From Myxococcales bacterium (GTDB taxonomy: Bacteria; Myxococcota_A; Polyangia; Polyangiales; Polyangiaceae), in the NCBI GenBank assembly GCA_013297655.1, contig JAAFHV010000038.1, positions 1 through 48,265 on the forward strand: a DNA stretch of 48,265 bases, in the 5' to 3' direction. Each line of letters opens with the position of its first letter. Positions within the stretch are counted from its first letter, which is position 1. Both the position numbers and the translations under genes were made by a program. The notes beneath the pieces were generated by a model, which worked only from the letters and a program-made list of their open reading frames with translations, was not told the DNA's origin and ran no database searches. This document shows positions 1 through 8,572 of this stretch, in pieces.

Positions 1-636
1 GACGTGACCGCCTTCGCGCGCTGGGTCGACTGCACGAACGACCGCCACGACCGCCATCTACGCCTGCCGACCGAGGCCGAGCTCGAGCGCGCCGCGCGAG
101 GCAACGACACGACGTTCTCCCCGACGTGGGCGGCGAAGGTGGGTGTCTTCAAGGGCGCCTCCGTAGGCACCCAGCCGGTCGCGTCGAAGGGCACGAACGT
201 GTTCGGCCTCGCCGACGTCGTCGGCAACGCGAGCAGTTGGACGCTCGACATGTATAATGCACGTTCTTCGGACGAGACGATCGATCCGACGGACGGCGAC
301 GCTGGGAGCGGGAGCGGAAAACGTGTCGTCAAAGGCGGCTCGTGGAACCACGACGCGAGACGCGGTCGTCCTGCCGCGCGCGCCGGAGCGCCCGAGAAAT
401 CAGCCTCCGCCGAGATCGGGTTCCGCCTCGCGTTCGTCGCCGCCGACAAGCCCGAGGCCGGGGCTGGCGCGCGATTCGAGCCGCCGCTCACGCTCGCGCA
501 AAAGGAGCCGGTTCACGAGGCACCGCCGGAGCCCGAGCCCGAGGGTTCTTCGTTCTTGCTCGACGTGGTCGTCGCAGCCGCTGTCATCGCGGGAGGGGTC
601 TTCATCTACCGCGCGCTTCGGAGGAAGGGCGACTGA
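1..636 (+). CDS. Formylglycine-generating-enzyme-like (SUMF1/FGE-sulfatase) protein, 5' end outside window
   Basis: The reading frame is open from base 1, so the true start lies upstream; 211 residues are visible. The fragment shows the C-terminal half of an FGE-sulfatase domain: LRLPTEAELERAARG, then FGLADVVGNASSWT and VVKGGSWNHDARR, ending with GFRLAF. These are the family's characteristic blocks. About 50 Pro/Glu-rich residues follow, then one transmembrane helix (VVVAAAVIAGGVFIYRAL) and a short basic tail, so the domain is tethered to the membrane by its C-terminus. Family members activate sulfatases or, in myxobacteria, often serve as domains of unknown substrate fused to kinases. The part carrying the N-terminal features is missing, so catalytic activity cannot be judged. 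Confidence 0.85.
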   Translation, partial: DVTAFARWVDCTNDRHDRHLRLPTEAELERAARGNDTTFSPTWAAKVGVFKGASVGTQPVASKGTNVFGLADVVGNASSWTLDMYNARSSDETIDPTDGDAGSGSGKRVVKGGSWNHDARRGRPAARAGAPEKSASAEIGFRLAFVAADKPEAGAGARFEPPLTLAQKEPVHEAPPEPEPEGSSFLLDVVVAAAVIAGGVFIYRALRRKGD

Positions 637-775
637 GCAAAGCGGGCCGCGCCACCCGTGACGCGCGAAGCTTGGGCTCGTAGGCCGCCGTGAACGGCTG
701 GCTCCACGGTGCGCCAACGTCGCACGATGTATCGAGAAAACGTAGGTGGCGTATCCGTTGCAAAGGGGCTCGCCT

Positions 776-1597
776 ATGCGCCTCTCTTGGATCGCCCTTT
801 CTTCGCTCGCTCTCCCTCTCATGGCCTGTTCGATCGACGTCCAGCCCGGCCCCGGCACCGACGAGCCCTTCGACGACAGCCGCCCGGTGAGCCCGATCGT
901 GACCGAGCCGGCGCGACCCTCGCCGAAGCCGAGCCCGAAGCCCGCGCCGACGCCGACGACGCCCGCTCCGACCCCGCCCCCGCAGGTGACGGCGACCCAT
1001 CCCGAGGTCGTGACCGTGATCACGCGCGATATGGAGGGCAACGGTTGGTTCTGTACCGGGACGCTCATCTCGCCGACCGAGGTCGTGACCGCGGCGCACT
1101 GTCTCGATCCGGCGCCGCGGGTCACCTTCCAGATCGTGGCCGAGAACATCGCTGGAAAGCCGCGCTATGCCGGGCTCTCCGCGGCCGCGTTCGGAGGCAC
1201 GCACGAAGTCGTCGAAAACCCGGACTTGGGCATCATCACCCTCGCGCGACCGGTCCCCCTCCCCGCGTACGCCGAGCTCGTCGACGTCACGGCGGAGGTC
1301 GACGCGGGCACGGTGCGCGCGGCAGCGCTCGTGCGCACCGCGGAGGACGTCGAGGCCCCGTTCGCTTTCACGTCGCCGATGTCCGTCGTCTCGACCGTCG
1401 CCCTCGGTTATTCGCACGGCTTCGGGACCCCCATGTTCTCCAAGGGCGGTGACTCGGGGGCAGCGCTCTTCCTCGTCGAGAACGGCGCTCCTACCCACAA
1501 AATCATCGGGATCGCGCGCCAGCCGGAGCCCTCGCGAGCGCTCGATCATTTCACCCGCGTCGACGCCGAGCTGCTGACGTGGAAGGCCGCGCGCTGA
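776..1597 (+). CDS. Secreted trypsin-like serine protease lipoprotein (S1 family)
   Basis: The ATG at 776 is preferred over an in-frame start at 746 because it follows an AAAGGGG ribosome-binding site and begins a clean lipoprotein signal peptide (MRLSWIALSSLALPLMAC, lipid Cys18). A Pro/Thr/Lys-rich linker (about residues 40-70) precedes the protease fold. The catalytic triad is visible: TAAHC (His108), NPDLGIITL (Asp150) and GGDSGAA (Ser227), with GWFCTGTLIS before the His as in chymotrypsin-fold enzymes. The product is 273 residues. It should be anchored to the envelope and cleave extracellular or periplasmic proteins; the substrate is unknown. It converges on the sigma factor gene, with a fold-back repeat between the two. 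Confidence 0.85.
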   Translation: MRLSWIALSSLALPLMACSIDVQPGPGTDEPFDDSRPVSPIVTEPARPSPKPSPKPAPTPTTPAPTPPPQVTATHPEVVTVITRDMEGNGWFCTGTLISPTEVVTAAHCLDPAPRVTFQIVAENIAGKPRYAGLSAAAFGGTHEVVENPDLGIITLARPVPLPAYAELVDVTAEVDAGTVRAAALVRTAEDVEAPFAFTSPMSVVSTVALGYSHGFGTPMFSKGGDSGAALFLVENGAPTHKIIGIARQPEPSRALDHFTRVDAELLTWKAAR

Positions 1598-1617
1598 GAC
1601 GCGAGCATGCTTAGCAG

Positions 1618-1777
1618 CTAGAGCACCGAACAGTTCGATTCGGTCGGCTTTTCGCCGATTTGCGTCGCCGTGCTTCGTTGCTCCTCCTCGGCTAGCAGCA
1701 GTAGGACTCGTCGTCGCGCCTCGCACGGCTCGCAACTCAGCGAAAATCCTCGGTCATCGAACTGTTCGGTGCTCTAG
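1618..1777. repeat. 160-bp fold-back element with 22-bp perfect terminal inverted repeats
   Basis: Bases 1618-1639 and 1756-1777 are perfect reverse complements (22 bp; begins CTAGAGCACCGAACAGTTCG). The inverted similarity continues inwards imperfectly: TTTTCGCCGATTTGCG on the left matches TTTTCGCTGAGTTGCG on the complement of the right, followed by GCCGTGC on both. The whole unit could fold into one long imperfect hairpin. It lies between two convergent genes, and its right terminus contains the stop codon (1774-1776) of the sigma factor gene. There is no internal ORF of note. It looks like a MITE-like fold-back element; an elaborate bidirectional terminator is the alternative. Confidence 0.6.
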
Positions 1778-2700
1778 GGCTTCGTCTGCAGCACCCGGCT
1801 CAGGGTGACGTCGATCTGGCTCTGCACCGCGCGCGCGATGCTGCGAAACTCGTTCGACGAGATCCCGGCCTCGGCCATCAAGGCGTCGCGCGTCGCATCG
1901 AACAAGACCTCGCGCGCCCGCGCTAACTTTCGCATCGCGGTCGACCGATCGATGCCCAGCATGCGCGCCATGTCGTCGCCGCGAACGGTGCCCGAAGAAT
2001 GCAGACGAAGGAGCAAACGCTGCTCCTTGTCGAGCTTCTGAAAGGCGGCCTCGAAGGCAGCCTTGAAGCGTTCCTTGTAGTTTACACGAAGATGATCGAG
2101 CTCCGGCTCTTTGCCGACCGGCACCTCGGGGGCGTCCCCTTCGGGGGCCAGATCGTCGCCCTTCTTGATGACCCGAAGCGCCATGCGGGTGCTCACGACG
2201 CGAATCCAGCCACCGAGCGGGCCCTGACCGGCGTAGTCCGCGAGGCGCGCGGGGCGATCGCCCTTCGAGACGAGGAGCTTCTCCGCGACGGCCTGCACGA
2301 GATCGTCGACCGCCGATTTGTCGAGCCCACGCATGACCCGAGCGACGAAGAGCGGCACCTGTGCGAGGTGCTCGCGGTGCAAAATCGCGATCGCCGCCGT
2401 GTCTCCGCGGAGGCACGCGGCGGTGAGGAAAAGATCGAGGAACACGAGCTGTTCGACCGCCTTCGTGGGCTTGCCGGTCGCGTCGAACGGAGCCTCGGGG
2501 AGGTGGCGCGCGAGGTGCGTGACGAAGTCCTCCGCGTCGAGCGAGAGCGTAGGCCAGGCGCGGCTCGCGGCCGCGAGCTTCTCTTCCAGGAACCGCGACA
2601 CGTTCGCGTCGAGCTCCGGCTTGGCGTGCTCGGGCCGACGCGCGGTGCCGCTTGCGAAGAGAACGTAGGCGAGGTGGCTCACCCTCCGAGACGCTACCAA
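1774..2700 (-). CDS. Myxococcales-type ECF-like RNA polymerase sigma factor
   Basis: The 308-residue protein resembles the sigma-70 'gmx1' family of myxobacteria. The middle part carries a region-2-like segment (LDKSAVDDLVQAVAEKLL). The C-terminal part carries region 4 with a helix-turn-helix (KLDKEQRLLLRLHSSG, then RGDDMARMLGIDRSTAMRKLARARE). The first possible start is a TTG at 2700; a GTG at 2682 is also possible, but its GGAGG lies directly against the codon, so the start is uncertain. The gene lies 41 bp downstream of the zinc-finger kinase gene on the same strand, suggesting co-transcription and control of the sigma factor by that kinase. Its stop codon lies inside the terminal repeat of the neighbouring fold-back element. 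Confidence 0.75.
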   Translation of the reverse strand: MVASRRVSHLAYVLFASGTARRPEHAKPELDANVSRFLEEKLAAASRAWPTLSLDAEDFVTHLARHLPEAPFDATGKPTKAVEQLVFLDLFLTAACLRGDTAAIAILHREHLAQVPLFVARVMRGLDKSAVDDLVQAVAEKLLVSKGDRPARLADYAGQGPLGGWIRVVSTRMALRVIKKGDDLAPEGDAPEVPVGKEPELDHLRVNYKERFKAAFEAAFQKLDKEQRLLLRLHSSGTVRGDDMARMLGIDRSTAMRKLARAREVLFDATRDALMAEAGISSNEFRSIARAVQSQIDVTLSRVLQTKP

Positions 2701-2741
2701 GGAACGCGTGGAGCGTCAGCGCTCGATGGATCACCGGCGGC

Positions 2742-4448
2742 TTAGCGCTCGACGAACGTGAAGCTCAACGTGATGTCTCCCGCGCCGTTCTGCGGCTTGG
2801 GGAAACCAACGCCTCGCAGTTGCGCCGCGATGCAGCGTTCGAAGGGGTGGCACGACGTCTCTTTTTCGGCCGCGAACGAGCGGCACGTCGAAGCATCGAC
2901 GTGACCTGCGACGTCGACGTGCGCGCGGCAGAACGCGGAGCCACCGCGACGCTTCTCCGTCGTCTCGGCGAGGCACGCGACCTGCGGACACGACGCCACC
3001 GCGCTCCGCACCTTGTCGACGAGGGGAGCGGCAGCGTCGCCGAACGGCTCGAGCGTGATGCTCGACGAGCGTACGTGAACGTTCGCAGAGGCGACGCCAC
3101 CGGGTGGAGGTGCCGGCGGCGAGGACGAGGACATCGATGGCGTCGTGGACGACGCTGCGGTCACGGGCACGGTCGGTGGCGCAATTTTGGCACTGGGTGC
3201 CACCGAAGGGGAGACCGGCTCGGAGGCGTGGTGCGGAGCAGCGATCGCGACGTTTTGTTCTGCCGAAGGCGACGCGCTCGTGAGCGAGGGAGGGACCGCG
3301 ACCGGCGCCGACGACGTGAGTCCAGCAAGCGACGACGGCGACGAAGCGACACGTGGGATCGCGAGCGCCACCGCGACACCGAGGGCCGCCACGCCGAAGA
3401 GCCACGGCGCCGCGCGACCGAGCCATTTCCCACGTGATTCGCGGATCTCGCAGGCCGCGAGCAGCTCGTCGATGGTCGCGTGACGACGCTCCTTCGCGAA
3501 GCTCATCCCCTTCACGAGCGCAGCGCGGACATGATCGGGGACACCACGATCGCGCTTCGGTGGCGGGGGGCCGTCGCCGATCGCTTGGAGCAGCCCGCCC
3601 GGCGCGTCGGCCGAGAAAGGACGCGCGCCATAGAGCGCCTCCCACAAGGACACGGAGAACGCGAAGATGTCCGCCCGTGCATCGAGGGGCTCACCGTTGA
3701 GCTGCTCGGGAGCCATGTAGACGGGTGTCCCCGCGACGTGGGTCGCGTTCCACGAGAGCAGCCTCGGACCGGGGGCGGCCGAGCTGGGAGGCACCGCTCC
3801 ATCCAAGCTCCGCGCGAGACCAAAGTCGGTGACGAGCACCGCGCCGTCGCGGAGGAGGAGGTTCTCCGGCTTGAAATCGCGATGGACGAGGCCCGCCTTG
3901 TGCGCCGCGGAGAGCCCCGCGCCCGCCTCGCGGAAGAGCGCGAGCACCTCTCGCCACGAGCGCTCCCCCGCCGAGAGCCACGCGCGAAGCGTGCCCCCCT
4001 CCGCGAGCTCCATCGCCACGAACACGCGCGCGTCGGAGACCCCCACGTCGAACACGCGGACGACGTTCGGGTGCGCGAGCTTCGCCATCGCGCGCGCCTC
4101 GCGGAGGAGTCGCGCGGCCTCTTCGCCCCCCGCCGCGTCCTCACGGAGGACCTTCAGCGCGACGCGGCGATCGAGCTGCGAATCATATGCACAATACACT
4201 GTACCCATGCCGCCGGAGCCGAGCGTCTCGAGCACCCGGTACCGGTCGATGGTGATCCCTTTGTTCGCCTGCCCGGGCTGGCCTTGTGTCGACGGCGCGG
4301 GCACGAGGGCAGCCAAGAGCTCGCAGCACGCGTCGCAGTCGGCCGCGTGATCCAGGATTTTCTCCCGCTCTTGGCCTGCGAGATCGCCCGCGACGAGGCG
4401 CTCGACGGTCGCGTCGTCGGGGCAGCTCGTGTCGCTCGTCTCGGGCAT
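2742..4448 (-). CDS. Membrane Ser/Thr protein kinase with N-terminal zinc-binding anti-sigma motif
   Basis: Starting at the ATG at 4448 (a longer frame reaches 4499) gives 568 residues. Near the N-terminus HAADCDAC (His34, Cys38, Cys41) is the HxxxCxxC signature of zinc-binding anti-sigma (ZAS) domains. A complete Hanks kinase domain follows: GSGGMGTVY loop, VALKVL lysine, HRDFKPENLL catalytic loop, DFG and GTPVYMAPEQ. After it come one transmembrane helix (APWLFGVAALGVAVALAIP), a Ser/Pro/Ala-rich linker and a Cys-containing C-terminal domain resembling the AgmX/PglI type. The kinase and ZAS motif are therefore cytoplasmic and the tail is outside. With the sigma gene directly downstream, the simplest reading is a kinase that sequesters or phosphorylates that sigma factor. 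Confidence 0.85.
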   Translation of the reverse strand: MPETSDTSCPDDATVERLVAGDLAGQEREKILDHAADCDACCELLAALVPAPSTQGQPGQANKGITIDRYRVLETLGSGGMGTVYCAYDSQLDRRVALKVLREDAAGGEEAARLLREARAMAKLAHPNVVRVFDVGVSDARVFVAMELAEGGTLRAWLSAGERSWREVLALFREAGAGLSAAHKAGLVHRDFKPENLLLRDGAVLVTDFGLARSLDGAVPPSSAAPGPRLLSWNATHVAGTPVYMAPEQLNGEPLDARADIFAFSVSLWEALYGARPFSADAPGGLLQAIGDGPPPPKRDRGVPDHVRAALVKGMSFAKERRHATIDELLAACEIRESRGKWLGRAAPWLFGVAALGVAVALAIPRVASSPSSLAGLTSSAPVAVPPSLTSASPSAEQNVAIAAPHHASEPVSPSVAPSAKIAPPTVPVTAASSTTPSMSSSSPPAPPPGGVASANVHVRSSSITLEPFGDAAAPLVDKVRSAVASCPQVACLAETTEKRRGGSAFCRAHVDVAGHVDASTCRSFAAEKETSCHPFERCIAAQLRGVGFPKPQNGAGDITLSFTFVER

Positions 4449-4599
4449 GGGTCGAAGCTCAAGGTAGCGCGCCTTCCTACTGTCGGGCCAACACGACACC
4501 GCCCGAAGACGTCACCCAAAGGGTTGGCACGCGCGTACGCTCGTGGGCTCACGGGACGCAGTTGCGAATAGCATCGACACGAAAGAGAGGGAGACGACC

Positions 4600-5994
4600 A
4601 TGACCCGACCCGATACGACGCAGTCCGACGCCTTCGTGTTCTTCGGAGCGACCGGAGATCTCGCCTACAAGAAGATCTTCCCGGCGCTCATCGGGCTCGT
4701 GAAGCGCGACAGGCTCGACGTGCCGGTGGTCGGAGTCGCCAAAGCGGGGTGGACACGCGAGCAGCTCGTCGAGCGCGCGCGAGAGAGCCTCGTGATGAAC
4801 AAGTGTTACGACGACGAGTCGTTCGCGAAGCTCACGTCCCACCTGCGTTACGTCGACGGCGACTACGCCGACCCGGAGACCTTCCAGAAGCTCCGCACCC
4901 AGCTCGCCACCGCGAAGCGCCCGCTGCACTACCTCGCGATCCCTCCGAGCATGTTCCCGGTCGTCGTGCAGCGCCTCCACGAGGCCAAGTGCACGGAGAA
5001 CGCCCGCGTCGTGATCGAGAAGCCCTTCGGCCGCGATCTCGTCACCGCGCGCGCGCTGAACCACACCCTCCACACCGCGTTCCCAGAAGATTGCATCTTC
5101 CGTATCGACCACTACCTCGGCAAAGAGGCGGTGCAAAATATCCTTTATTTCCGCTTCGCGAACGCCTTCCTCGAACCGATCCTGAATCGCCAGTACGTGG
5201 AAAACGTGCAGATTACACTCGCCGAGTCGTTCGGTGTGCAAGGGCGCGGAAAGTTCTACGAAGAGGCGGGCGTGGTGCGCGACGTGATCCAGAACCACCT
5301 CCTCCAGATGGTGAGCTACCTCGCGATGGAGGCCCCCGCGAACACCTACGCGGAGGCCATCCGCGACGAACAAGCGAAGGTGCTGCGGACGATCCGCCCG
5401 ATGAGCCACGAGGACACCGTGCACGGGCAGTTCCGCGGCTACCTCGACGAAGCGGGGGTCGCGAAAGACTCGAACGTGCCCACGTACGCCGCGCTCCGCA
5501 TGTACGTCGACTCGTGGCGCTGGGAAGGTGTCCCGTTCTGCGTTCGCGCCGGAAAGTCGCTCGCCACCTCGTGCGCCGAGGTCATGGTCGAGCTCAAGAA
5601 CCCGCCGCAGGTGGTGTTCAAAGAGCAGGCCCCGAGCATGGGAAATTACCTTCGATTTCGCCTCTCGCCGAAGGTGGTCATCGCCCTCGGGACGCGGCGA
5701 AAGGTGCACGGCGAGAAGATGGTCGGCGCGCCGGTGGAGCTCTCGGTCGTGGAAGAGCCGCCGCAGGGCCAAGACGGCCGCATGGACGCCTACGAGCGTC
5801 TCCTCGGCGACGCGATGATGGGCGACGCGACGCTGTTCGCAAGGCAAGACGTGGTCGAGGCGGCGTGGGCGATCGTGGATCCCATCATCCAAGGACCTAG
5901 CCCGATGTTCACCTACGAGCCCGGGACGTGGGGTCCGCCGGAGGCCGATCGCCTCGTGACGGATATCGGCGGCTGGAACACCCCCACCCCGTAG
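4600..5994 (+). CDS. zwf: Glucose-6-phosphate 1-dehydrogenase
   Basis: This enzyme oxidises glucose-6-phosphate to 6-phosphogluconolactone with reduction of NAD(P)+, the entry step of the oxidative pentose phosphate pathway. The 464-residue product has the coenzyme-binding [15 protein letters not shown] at its start, the substrate and catalytic signature [13 protein letters not shown], and the block [17 protein letters not shown]. All are diagnostic of the family, and the length is close to the usual 480-500. The ATG at 4600 follows a GAGAGGGAG ribosome-binding site; an upstream in-frame GTG at 4543 is less likely. The gene is divergent from the kinase, with 151 bp between them. No gnd, pgl or opcA lies nearby. 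Confidence 0.95.
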   Translation: MTRPDTTQSDAFVFFGATGDLAYKKIFPALIGLVKRDRLDVPVVGVAKAGWTREQLVERARESLVMNKCYDDESFAKLTSHLRYVDGDYADPETFQKLRTQLATAKRPLHYLAIPPSMFPVVVQRLHEAKCTENARVVIEKPFGRDLVTARALNHTLHTAFPEDCIFRIDHYLGKEAVQNILYFRFANAFLEPILNRQYVENVQITLAESFGVQGRGKFYEEAGVVRDVIQNHLLQMVSYLAMEAPANTYAEAIRDEQAKVLRTIRPMSHEDTVHGQFRGYLDEAGVAKDSNVPTYAALRMYVDSWRWEGVPFCVRAGKSLATSCAEVMVELKNPPQVVFKEQAPSMGNYLRFRLSPKVVIALGTRRKVHGEKMVGAPVELSVVEEPPQGQDGRMDAYERLLGDAMMGDATLFARQDVVEAAWAIVDPIIQGPSPMFTYEPGTWGPPEADRLVTDIGGWNTPTP

Positions 5995-6061
5995 GCAGGG
6001 CGAGAGAGAGAAAAGTGTGGGGGGGAGATCGATTGGGATTTTGGGGCGTAAGCGGGGGCCC

Positions 6062-6499
6062 ATGTCGAAGTATTTTGTCGTCGCGGCTCTCGTTGCTTCT
6101 TCGTTTTTGCTCGTCGGCGCTGACGCGGCGGCTTGTGGGAACGCTCCCTCGCGGCCGGTCGAGAGTCGGCCGGTTTCGCTTACGGAGAAGGCTGAACGCC
6201 TCGTCCGCGAGGCGGCCGCGAACGAACGGGAGGCCGACTCGCTCTCGCTCGATGCGTCGCGTCTCAGCGTGCGCGCGAACCAGCTCCGCGAGCGCGCGAA
6301 CCGCCTCACAGGTCAGCTCCGCGCAGAGACGATCGCCCAAGCCGCAGGGCTCGATCGCGACGCCGCCGACGAACGCGCCGAAGCCGCGAACCTTCGCCTC
6401 GTCGCCACCCGCCTGCGCGACGAAGCGCGCGAGCTCACCCGCCTCGCCTCGAACGGCACACGGCCCCCGGGCTGGCGTGGCCGCGTCGTCGTCGACTGA
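6062..6499 (+). CDS. Small secreted helical protein of unknown function
   Basis: The product is 145 residues. It starts with a signal peptide (MSKYFVVAALVASSFLLVGADAAAC) that could end in signal peptidase I or lipoprotein processing at the Cys. The rest is almost entirely charged, Ala/Glu/Arg-rich helix with recurring EA/RLRxxANxL patterns (residues about 45-130), predicting a coiled coil. A purine-rich stretch ending GCGGGGG precedes the ATG. No catalytic motif is visible. It lies 67 bp after zwf on the same strand and converges on the sensor kinase gene. It may be a periplasmic or outer-membrane-associated structural protein, but no family is recognised. Confidence 0.6.
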   Translation: MSKYFVVAALVASSFLLVGADAAACGNAPSRPVESRPVSLTEKAERLVREAAANEREADSLSLDASRLSVRANQLRERANRLTGQLRAETIAQAAGLDRDAADERAEAANLRLVATRLRDEARELTRLASNGTRPPGWRGRVVVD

Positions 6500-6572
6500 G
6501 CCTCGCGCTTCGTTGCACTGTGCATCTATCGACGGTGCAAAACGTTCGGCACGCGACGTCACGGCGCGAGCG

Positions 6573-8444
6573 TCAGGTCGGTGGAGCTTTGGCTTCGTCG
6601 GCCTTTTCGGCTTCGACCTTGGGCATCGTGCCCTTGTCTTCCTGGCCCTTTGCAGGTGCAGGGAGGGACGCCTTTTTACGGCCTACACCGGGCGGATACA
6701 CCTTCGGGAGGTCGGCGAGCGGGATCGCGGCGAGCATCTCCTCGAGAGCGGCGGCGTCGCGGGGGCGGTCGTGGATCTTCTTCTTGAGGCACTTGAGGAC
6801 CACCTCGTCGAGGGCGGCCGGGATGTCCAAATCGGGGCGCCGCACACGCATGGGCTCCGGCACTTGGCGCTGGTGCATGTCGAGCAGCTCGCGGCGACTG
6901 GGCGCTTGGATCGGGAGCTCGCCGGTGAGCGCTTCGTACATGAGCACACCGAACGCGTAGAGATCGGTGCGCGCCTCCACCGGTGCGCCGATGCACTGCT
7001 CCGGTGCCATGTACTCGGGGGTGCCGAGCGTGTAACCCTGCTGCGTGAGGGACTCGGCCGACGTGAGCTTGCTCATGCCGAAATCGAGCACCTTCGCGGG
7101 GCCGTCTTCGCAGAGGAAGATGTTCCCGGGCTTCAAATCACGGTGCACCACGTCTTTGGCGTGGGCGGCGGCGAGCGCTCCGCACACGTCGATGAACACC
7201 GGGATCCCGAAGCCGGGCGTGATCACGTAGTCCCGCGCGAGACGATCGGCGAGCGACTTTCCGTGGAGGCGCTCCATGACGACGTACATCGAGCCGTCCG
7301 GCATTTGGTCGAGATCCAGCACACGACACACGTTCGGGTGCTCGATGTGGACCTGGATGTGGGCCTCGCGTCGGAGGCGCGCGATCTCGCCCCCATCGCG
7401 CGCCGCAGCGCCGCGCAGCACCTTCACCGCGACCTCGTGGCCGAGCGACGTGTGCTCCGCCGCGTAGACCACGCCGATGCCGCCGGAGCCTATCTTTCGG
7501 CCGATCTTGTACTTTGCACCGAGCACGGTGCCGGTGAGCTCGCCCTGGATCTGAGGGGCCGTCTCGCCGCGGAGATCGAGGCCGCGCTCGAGTGCCTTGA
7601 TGCGGTTCTTCTCGAACACACGGAGAGCCTCTTCTCCCTTCGTGCGATCGAAGAAAAAGCCGACCCCCGCGCCGAGACCGCCGCCCAAGATCGCTCCCAA
7701 GATCGCCGCCGGGAGGCCGCCCGCGACCGCCATGAGGGCGCCCACGAGCACCGCCGCCGCGAGGCCCACCGCGAGCGCGCCACGTGCAGGACGCGAGGCC
7801 TGCCACGATACGTGATAGATGCATGCATCGCCGCCCTTCGCGAGGCAGCTCTCGTGGATCACGGTCGCGTCGGCGAGGCCCCAGATCCGCGGGAACGACG
7901 CGAGCAAACCTTCCCGCGCCGCGCACAGCACGTCTTCCCCTGCCGCGTCGGCGTCGACCCCGTCTTCCTGGGCGTCGGGGCGAAGGCGGTACGAGAGGCG
8001 GACCTCGGAGACGAGCGCCTTCGCGCCGCCGGGCTTGTTCTTCCCGTCGACGGACTCGTCGAGCTCGTAGAGCGCGATCCGGGTGATCTCTTTGTGGTTC
8101 TGGGCGAGGAACCGGTACGCGTCGACAGGGTGCTCGGCGGTGCGGAGCATGCGCACGAGGGTGCCGAGGGCCTCTGGGCTCGTGGCCCACTCGCCGGGCC
8201 TACGAAGCGCGTCCTCCCCGAAGAGATCGACCACTGCCCGAAGCGCGCGACGCACCGCCGTGACGCTGAGCCAAGAGGTCTCGTTCTCGGCGGCGGCAGG
8301 ATCGATACCTGCGCCCTGCAGCAATTGTCGAACGCCTTTTTCGCCCTTCTCGGAGCGAAGGCGCAAGAGGTACGGCTTCAGGACCGAGGCGCGGAGCTCC
8401 TCTTTTCCACCTTTGACCGTCCCGTGTCTGAGTGAGCCCGCCAC
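6573..8444 (-). CDS. Sensor Ser/Thr protein kinase: N-terminal sensory domain, membrane hairpin, C-terminal kinase
   Basis: The order of this 623-residue protein is reversed relative to most bacterial Ser/Thr kinases. Residues 1 to about 215 form a globular domain ending in ESCLAKGGDACIYHV, which resembles the closing C..G..C motif of V4R/HNOB-type ligand-binding domains. Two close transmembrane helices follow (ALAVGLAAAVLVGALMAVAG and a Gly/Ala-rich second helix), then a short amphipathic linker. The kinase has a GSGGIGVVY loop, VAVKVL lysine, HRDLKPGNIFL, DFGMSK and GTPEYMAPEQC. The C-terminus is charged. The GTG at 8444 is the chosen start. With a two-helix hairpin both domains would be cytoplasmic. 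The ligand is unknown and the V4R assignment is tentative. Confidence 0.85.
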   Translation of the reverse strand: MAGSLRHGTVKGGKEELRASVLKPYLLRLRSEKGEKGVRQLLQGAGIDPAAAENETSWLSVTAVRRALRAVVDLFGEDALRRPGEWATSPEALGTLVRMLRTAEHPVDAYRFLAQNHKEITRIALYELDESVDGKNKPGGAKALVSEVRLSYRLRPDAQEDGVDADAAGEDVLCAAREGLLASFPRIWGLADATVIHESCLAKGGDACIYHVSWQASRPARGALAVGLAAAVLVGALMAVAGGLPAAILGAILGGGLGAGVGFFFDRTKGEEALRVFEKNRIKALERGLDLRGETAPQIQGELTGTVLGAKYKIGRKIGSGGIGVVYAAEHTSLGHEVAVKVLRGAAARDGGEIARLRREAHIQVHIEHPNVCRVLDLDQMPDGSMYVVMERLHGKSLADRLARDYVITPGFGIPVFIDVCGALAAAHAKDVVHRDLKPGNIFLCEDGPAKVLDFGMSKLTSAESLTQQGYTLGTPEYMAPEQCIGAPVEARTDLYAFGVLMYEALTGELPIQAPSRRELLDMHQRQVPEPMRVRRPDLDIPAALDEVVLKCLKKKIHDRPRDAAALEEMLAAIPLADLPKVYPPGVGRKKASLPAPAKGQEDKGTMPKVEAEKADEAKAPPT

Positions 8445-8572
8445 GACGAAGATCGTACAAGACGGACGCGCGCGGTGGGTGAAATTCCCAGGCTCTCGGC
8501 GACATCGTGAGGTCGTCGGTGGTCAGCGATGGTTCGCCCGCGCCGAGCGAGAGCGAGCGAGAACCATCGGCG

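Noticed and set aside
4549-6309. 586-residue minus-strand open frame opposite zwf
   Set aside because: Shadow frame; the plus-strand product is unmistakably glucose-6-phosphate dehydrogenase.
6513-6540. TTGCAC / GTGCAA inverted repeat between convergent genes
   Set aside because: The stem is only 6 bp with a 16-base loop and no T-tract; too weak to call a terminator.
5928-8435. 835-residue plus-strand open frame
   Set aside because: It runs opposite the sensor kinase gene, contains no recognisable domain, and crosses the end of zwf and the small secreted protein gene.
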